From: Deltaproteobacteria bacterium
GTDB lineage: Bacteria > Myxococcota_A > UBA9042 > DTJE01
NCBI GenBank assembly: GCA_016784945.1
Contig: JADHTP010000079.1
Location: 1-11,427, forward strand
Reading direction: 5' to 3'
DNA length: 11,427 nucleotides
This document shows, piece after piece, positions 8,634 to 11,427 of the stretch (position 1 is the stretch's first letter; every line of letters starts with the position of its first letter). The notes beneath the pieces were generated by a model, which was given only the letters and a program-made list of their open reading frames with translations, searched no databases and was not told where the DNA came from. The translations under genes and the position numbers were made by a program.

Positions 8634-8654
8634 TAATCGTCAATCGTTGATCGT
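8634..8654 (+). repeat. Three tandem imperfect heptamers in the carA-nuoB convergent gap
   Basis: TAATCGT, CAATCGT and TGATCGT follow each other without spacing, six bases after the carA stop. The middle can fold into a weak hairpin (TCAA-TCG-TTGA). No GC-rich stem plus T-run is visible in this 59-bp gap, so how the two convergent transcripts end is not explained by the sequence. Confidence 0.5.
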
Positions 8655-8687
8655 GTTGGGTGGGAGCAGCGACAGGGTCGATGCGAA

Positions 8688-9152
8688 TCAGGCGACGCCT
8701 TCGGACAGGCGTCTTTCCTTCATGATCTTTTCCTGGAGCTTGATGATGCCCTCGGCAAGGGCCTCGGGTCGCGGGGGGCAGCCGGGGATGAACACGTCCA
8801 CGGGGACGATCTTGTCAACGCCCTTGAGCACTGAATAGGAGGGATCGAACAGGCCGCCGCAGTTAGCGCAGGAACCCATGGCGATCACGTACTTGGGTTC
8901 GGCCATCTGTTCGTACAGCCGCTGCACCCGGCTCGCCATCTTGTAGGTGATGGTCCCGGCCACCAGCAGGAGGTCGGACTGCCGCGGTGTGGCCCGGAAC
9001 ACGGCGCCGAAGCGGTCCAGGTCCGTCCTGGGCCCACCGGCCTGCATGAGCTCGATACCACAACAGGCCGTGGCGAACAGCAGGTACCAGATCGAACTCT
9101 TTCGACTCCAGTTGAAGAGTTCGTCGACCTTGCCGAGCAGCACGTTTCCCAT
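8688..9152 (-). CDS. nuoB: NADH-quinone oxidoreductase subunit B (NuoB), stand-alone
   Basis: 154 aa. This complex I subunit holds the N2 [4Fe-4S] cluster nearest quinone, at the base of the peripheral arm on the cytoplasmic face of the membrane. All four expected cluster ligands are present: the tandem Cys30-Cys31 (TACCGIE), Cys95 (GSCANCGG) and Cys125 (PGCPPRPEAL). An additional Cys98 occupies a position usually Ser or Thr. The ATG at 9152 is chosen because GGAGG lies four bases upstream and because a strong promoter (-10 at 9186-9191) would put the transcription start near 9179. A GTG at 9203 extends the frame by 17 codons but lies inside the promoter spacer. No nuoA, nuoC or nuoD gene flanks it: carA converges on one side and an HD-domain gene diverges on the other. 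It may be a dispersed complex I gene or a second copy. Confidence 0.93.
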   Translation of the reverse strand: MGNVLLGKVDELFNWSRKSSIWYLLFATACCGIELMQAGGPRTDLDRFGAVFRATPRQSDLLLVAGTITYKMASRVQRLYEQMAEPKYVIAMGSCANCGGLFDPSYSVLKGVDKIVPVDVFIPGCPPRPEALAEGIIKLQEKIMKERRLSEGVA

Positions 9153-9159
9153 GGCGCCT

Positions 9160-9171
9160 CCACCGCGGTGG
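9160..9171. promoter_or_regulatory. 12-bp perfect palindrome in the nuoB leader
   Basis: CCACCGCGGTGG is exactly self-complementary over 12 bp. It lies between the predicted nuoB transcription start (~9179) and the start codon, and its downstream edge runs into the ribosome-binding site on the minus strand (GGTGGAGGCGCC then ATG). It could be an operator for a dimeric repressor, or in RNA form pairing that limits ribosome access. By chance such a palindrome is uncommon but not negligible in GC-rich DNA. Confidence 0.4.
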
Positions 9172-9185
9172 TCTGGACCGAGGGC

Positions 9186-9213
9186 ATTGTATTTCGACCA
9201 CACCCGTTGTCAA
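9186..9213 (-). promoter_or_regulatory. Sigma-70-type promoter for nuoB
   Basis: On the minus strand TTGACA (9213-9208) and TACAAT (9191-9186) are 16 bp apart, matching the consensus in 11 of 12 positions. The predicted leader is about 27 bases with GGAGG four bases before the ATG. This fixes the nuoB start at 9152 and implies a monocistronic, probably well-expressed transcript. Confidence 0.72.
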
Positions 9214-9230
9214 TGACCTCGCATGTGCGA

Positions 9231-9259
9231 TTGCAAAAGTGGTTGTAATCCGATAGATC
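9231..9259 (+). promoter_or_regulatory. Promoter giving a near-leaderless transcript of the HD gene
   Basis: TTGCAA (9231-9236) and TAGATC (9254-9259) are 17 bp apart. Seven bases past the -10 is A9266, directly before the ATG at 9267. No Shine-Dalgarno sequence is present, which fits leaderless translation. Only 17 bp separate this -35 from the -35 of the oppositely oriented nuoB promoter, so polymerase binding at the two could compete. Confidence 0.5.
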
Positions 9260-9266
9260 AGCGCCA

Positions 9267-10538
9267 ATGGAGATTCGCGATCCAATACACGGGCCAGTGG
9301 CTATTACGGCGGCCGAACGGAAGGTAATCGACCACCCCCTCGTGCAGCGACTGCGACGGGTGAGCCAACTGGGATTCGGGGAGCAGGCCTTTCCCGGTGC
9401 CACCCACACCCGGTTCCTTCACTCCCTGGGCACCATGCACCTGGCATCAAAGGCCTTCGAATCGGTGTCACGGGACCTCGGATTCGTGCCACGAAGAGAA
9501 ATGGCCAGAGCCAGGGCCACCATCCGCCTGGCCGGCCTCCTCCATGACCTCGGTCACGCCCCCCTGTCCCACAGCGGCGAAAACGTCCTGCCGCTGAAAA
9601 ATGGTCGACGGCGGACCGCGACCCACGAAGAAGTGAGCGTCTCGCTCATCAACCACAGTGACCTTGCGGACCTGTTGCGCCGGGAGTTCAAGGACCTGGG
9701 AGTTCGTCCCCGGCACGTGGCCGGCCTGATTTCCGCCCGACCGCCCGCGTCGGACCCGTTCGTGGTCAAGGGGGTGTCCCTGCTGCCCCTCCTGAGGCAG
9801 CTCATCGCCAGCGAACTGGACGTGGACCGGATGGACTACCTGATCCGGGACTCCTACTTCACCGGCGTGGCCTATGGCCGGTTCGACAAGGACTGGGTCC
9901 TGTCCCACCTGGGGGCCCACCGCGGCGGTTCGAATGTGGGTCTGACCCTGGATTCGAGTGCCATCTTCACCTTCGAAGATTTCCTGTTGTCCCGCTTTCA
10001 CATGTTCCTGATGGTGTATTTCCATCACAAGACCATCGCGTATCACCGGATGCTGGAGCGTTTCCTGGAAGGCGCCGGCAGACGGATCCGGGCGCCCAGT
10101 GACCCGGAGGCTTTTGCCGACTGCGACGACGAATGGCTCCTGCTCAAGATCCGCGCATCATCCAGTCCGTGGGCAAAGCGGATCGCGGGCCGACGGCCCC
10201 TCAGCCTGGTCGTGGAGGCATGGGATGAAGACGCCGTCGATCTGGGCAGGATACGCGGCGATCTGGAGGAGTCTCTGCCGGATTCCTGCGAATGGGTTGA
10301 CTCCGGGGTGGAGTTTTCAAAATACTTCCGGGGAGAGGACGCCGGTTCGGCGCCCAGGTCCCGGGTCCTTCTCGTGAAGACGTCACAGCACACAACCCGG
10401 CGTCCCCTGGTGCCCGTTGACGAATACAGCGACCTTTTCGTGAGGCAGGCGGCCGGGAGACGGGTCCTCCGACTCTATTGCCGCGAGGACGACGTTGACG
10501 CCGTTTCGAAGTCGGTGGCGACCAGGATGCGCACCTGA
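9267..10538 (+). CDS. HD-domain dNTP triphosphohydrolase-like protein (SAMHD1/COG1078 type)
   Basis: 423 aa. The N-terminus MEIRDPIHGP is characteristic of the family and confirms the start. The metal and active-site residues of SAMHD1-like enzymes all have counterparts: H52 in TRFLHSLG, H93-D94 in LLHDLGH, H97, H102 in PLSH, H120 in ATHEE, and D187 in LDVDRMDYLIRD. The family hydrolyses dNTPs to nucleosides and triphosphate in the cytosol; some members are allosteric. The region after ~residue 265 is the usual helical and alpha/beta tail of COG1078 proteins. Substrate specificity cannot be read off. There is no ribosome-binding site, and the promoter predicts a leaderless message. The next gene starts 21 bp downstream on the same strand and is probably co-transcribed. 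The neighbouring pyrimidine operon is a suggestive but not demonstrative link to nucleotide pools. Confidence 0.88.
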   Translation: MEIRDPIHGPVAITAAERKVIDHPLVQRLRRVSQLGFGEQAFPGATHTRFLHSLGTMHLASKAFESVSRDLGFVPRREMARARATIRLAGLLHDLGHAPLSHSGENVLPLKNGRRRTATHEEVSVSLINHSDLADLLRREFKDLGVRPRHVAGLISARPPASDPFVVKGVSLLPLLRQLIASELDVDRMDYLIRDSYFTGVAYGRFDKDWVLSHLGAHRGGSNVGLTLDSSAIFTFEDFLLSRFHMFLMVYFHHKTIAYHRMLERFLEGAGRRIRAPSDPEAFADCDDEWLLLKIRASSSPWAKRIAGRRPLSLVVEAWDEDAVDLGRIRGDLEESLPDSCEWVDSGVEFSKYFRGEDAGSAPRSRVLLVKTSQHTTRRPLVPVDEYSDLFVRQAAGRRVLRLYCREDDVDAVSKSVATRMRT

Positions 10539-10559
10539 ATGAGGCTCACGTAACACCGA

Positions 10560-11372
10560 ATGGCGGAATTCGTAGACGATCTGCAGGCCATGCTTGATGC
10601 CGCCGACGCCATGCTCAGCGAAGGCGAAAGCGAGCAGGCCTTCGTACTTCTGGACCGGCTGGTGGTGACCTACCCGGACTCGCCTGACGTCGCCCTCATG
10701 CTGGGCGATGCCGAGTTCGACTACGGGAACCCCGAGGCCGCCCTGGAGGAATACGACCGGGCCGTAGAGCAGGATCCGGCCTGGTCGGAAGCCTATTCGG
10801 CCAGGGCAAACTGCCTGGTGGAGCTGGGTCGGCTGGACGAGGCCGAAAACGACGTGGATCAGGCCCTGAGAATCGATCCGCGAACAGCGCAGGCCCATTA
10901 CGTCCGCGCCGTCATCAAGGAACTCAAAGGCAGTGAAGGGGAAGCCGACCAGGGGTACAAGACCGCGACGAGCCTGGCGCCCAAGGCCTTCCGGATTCCA
11001 GTGCGTGTGACCCGCAGGTCCTTCGACAGGGCCGTGCGATCGGCCATCAAGCTGTTGCCCCAGCGTTTCAAGGACCGAATGGACGGCGTGGACATCTACG
11101 TGAAGGACCTCCCCGAGCCCCAGGACCACCCCGACGCCAACCTGTCGCCCCTGATAATGGGCGCCTTCGACGGCTATTCCCTGACGGAACGGATGGAGAC
11201 CAACCCCTGGACACAGGTACCTCCGCGCATCTATCTGTACCAGAAGAACATCGAGCGGGTGTGTGCCTCCCGCGAAGACCTGGTGCGGGAAATACGGGTC
11301 ACCCTGCTCCACGAAGTGGGTCACTTCTTCGGACTCGGCGAAGAAGACCTGGAACGCATCAACCTCAAGTAG
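10560..11372 (+). CDS. TPR protein with C-terminal minimal-zincin metallopeptidase domain
   Basis: 270 aa. Residues ~5-140 hold three to four tetratricopeptide-like helix pairs (for example YPDSPDVALMLGDAEFDYGN and WSEAYSARANCLVELGRLDE). Residues ~155-270 match the small zincin family of PF06262: FKDRMDGVDIYVKDLPEP, then MGAFDGYSLTER, PPRIYLYQKNIERVC, and the zinc site H251-E-V-G-H255-FFGLGEEDL with a nearby acidic residue as third ligand. Members of this family are usually short stand-alone proteins whose substrates are not known. The N-terminal TPR addition suggests docking to a partner. There is no signal peptide, so a cytosolic protein is expected. The ATG at 10560 has only a distant GAGG (15 bases upstream), so translation may depend on reading through from the HD gene. 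Peptidase activity is inferred from the intact HExxH motif. Confidence 0.88.
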   Translation: MAEFVDDLQAMLDAADAMLSEGESEQAFVLLDRLVVTYPDSPDVALMLGDAEFDYGNPEAALEEYDRAVEQDPAWSEAYSARANCLVELGRLDEAENDVDQALRIDPRTAQAHYVRAVIKELKGSEGEADQGYKTATSLAPKAFRIPVRVTRRSFDRAVRSAIKLLPQRFKDRMDGVDIYVKDLPEPQDHPDANLSPLIMGAFDGYSLTERMETNPWTQVPPRIYLYQKNIERVCASREDLVREIRVTLLHEVGHFFGLGEEDLERINLK

Positions 11373-11427
11373 CCCTGAATACGATCCCCGGTACAGGAAA
11401 CGAGACGTGAGCCCCGGCCATTGAAGC
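11373..11427. other. Terminal 55 bp with no supported feature
   Basis: After the zincin stop codon there is no hairpin with a T-run and no clear ribosome site. The GTG at 11409 is stopped five codons later. A minus-strand frame stays open across this segment and would end in the zincin gene's last codons, but it is too short to call. Confidence 0.3.

Noticed and set aside
9153..9203. 17-codon N-terminal extension of NuoB from a GTG at 9203
   Set aside because: The GTG lies within the promoter spacer, while the ATG at 9152 has GGAGG at good spacing.
10383..11324. 313-codon open frame on the minus strand opposite the HD and zincin genes
   Set aside because: Its translation has no recognisable family and it lies opposite two well-supported genes; long antisense frames are expected in GC-rich coding DNA.

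Overview
The window is a gene-dense, high-GC bacterial chromosome segment. Its flavour is deltaproteobacterial (Myxococcota, Bradymonadales or a relative). Pointers to this are a lipoprotein whose mature N-terminus is Asp/Pro/Gly-rich, a transmembrane FHA-TPR protein, a CsgG-like secreted protein and a pyrR-pyrB-pyrC-like-carA cluster. The lineage is inferred from this style of gene content, not from a marker gene. No transposase, phage gene, CRISPR array or rRNA was seen.

Left region (1-2426, minus strand): the 5' part of a secreted CsgG-like protein that runs off the window edge, then a 129-bp gap holding hairpins that weakly resemble the 3' part of a selenocysteine tRNA, then a 647-aa lipoprotein with a GH57/GH38-like glycoside-hydrolase fold. 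A 110-bp divergent region (2427-2536) carries a near-consensus sigma-70 promoter for the next gene.

Centre (2537-8628, plus strand): a 688-aa protein with an acidic, threonine-motif-rich N-terminus, an FHA domain, one membrane span and a TPR tail. It is followed by a tightly coupled pyrimidine operon: pyrR, pyrB (1-bp overlap), a dihydroorotase-like gene (4-bp overlap) and carA (4-bp overlap or a 14-bp gap). The dihydroorotase homologue has lost four of the five classical metal ligands and the substrate-binding Arg and Asn. It is most likely a non-catalytic partner of PyrB, comparable to the PyrC' of Pseudomonas, so an active pyrC (and carB) should lie elsewhere in the genome.

Right region (8629-11427): a lone nuoB on the minus strand, converging on carA. 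It has its own strong promoter and a 12-bp perfect palindrome just before its ribosome-binding site. Divergent from it is an HD-domain dNTP triphosphohydrolase-like gene whose promoter places transcription start almost on the ATG (a leaderless candidate). It is followed 21 bp later by a TPR protein fused to a minimal-zincin metallopeptidase domain.

Most of the content is core metabolism and signalling. The items most worth a second look are the dead dihydroorotase, the FHA protein's repeated self-binding-type threonine motifs, the divergent hydrolase-like lipoprotein, and the nuoB/HD divergent promoter region.
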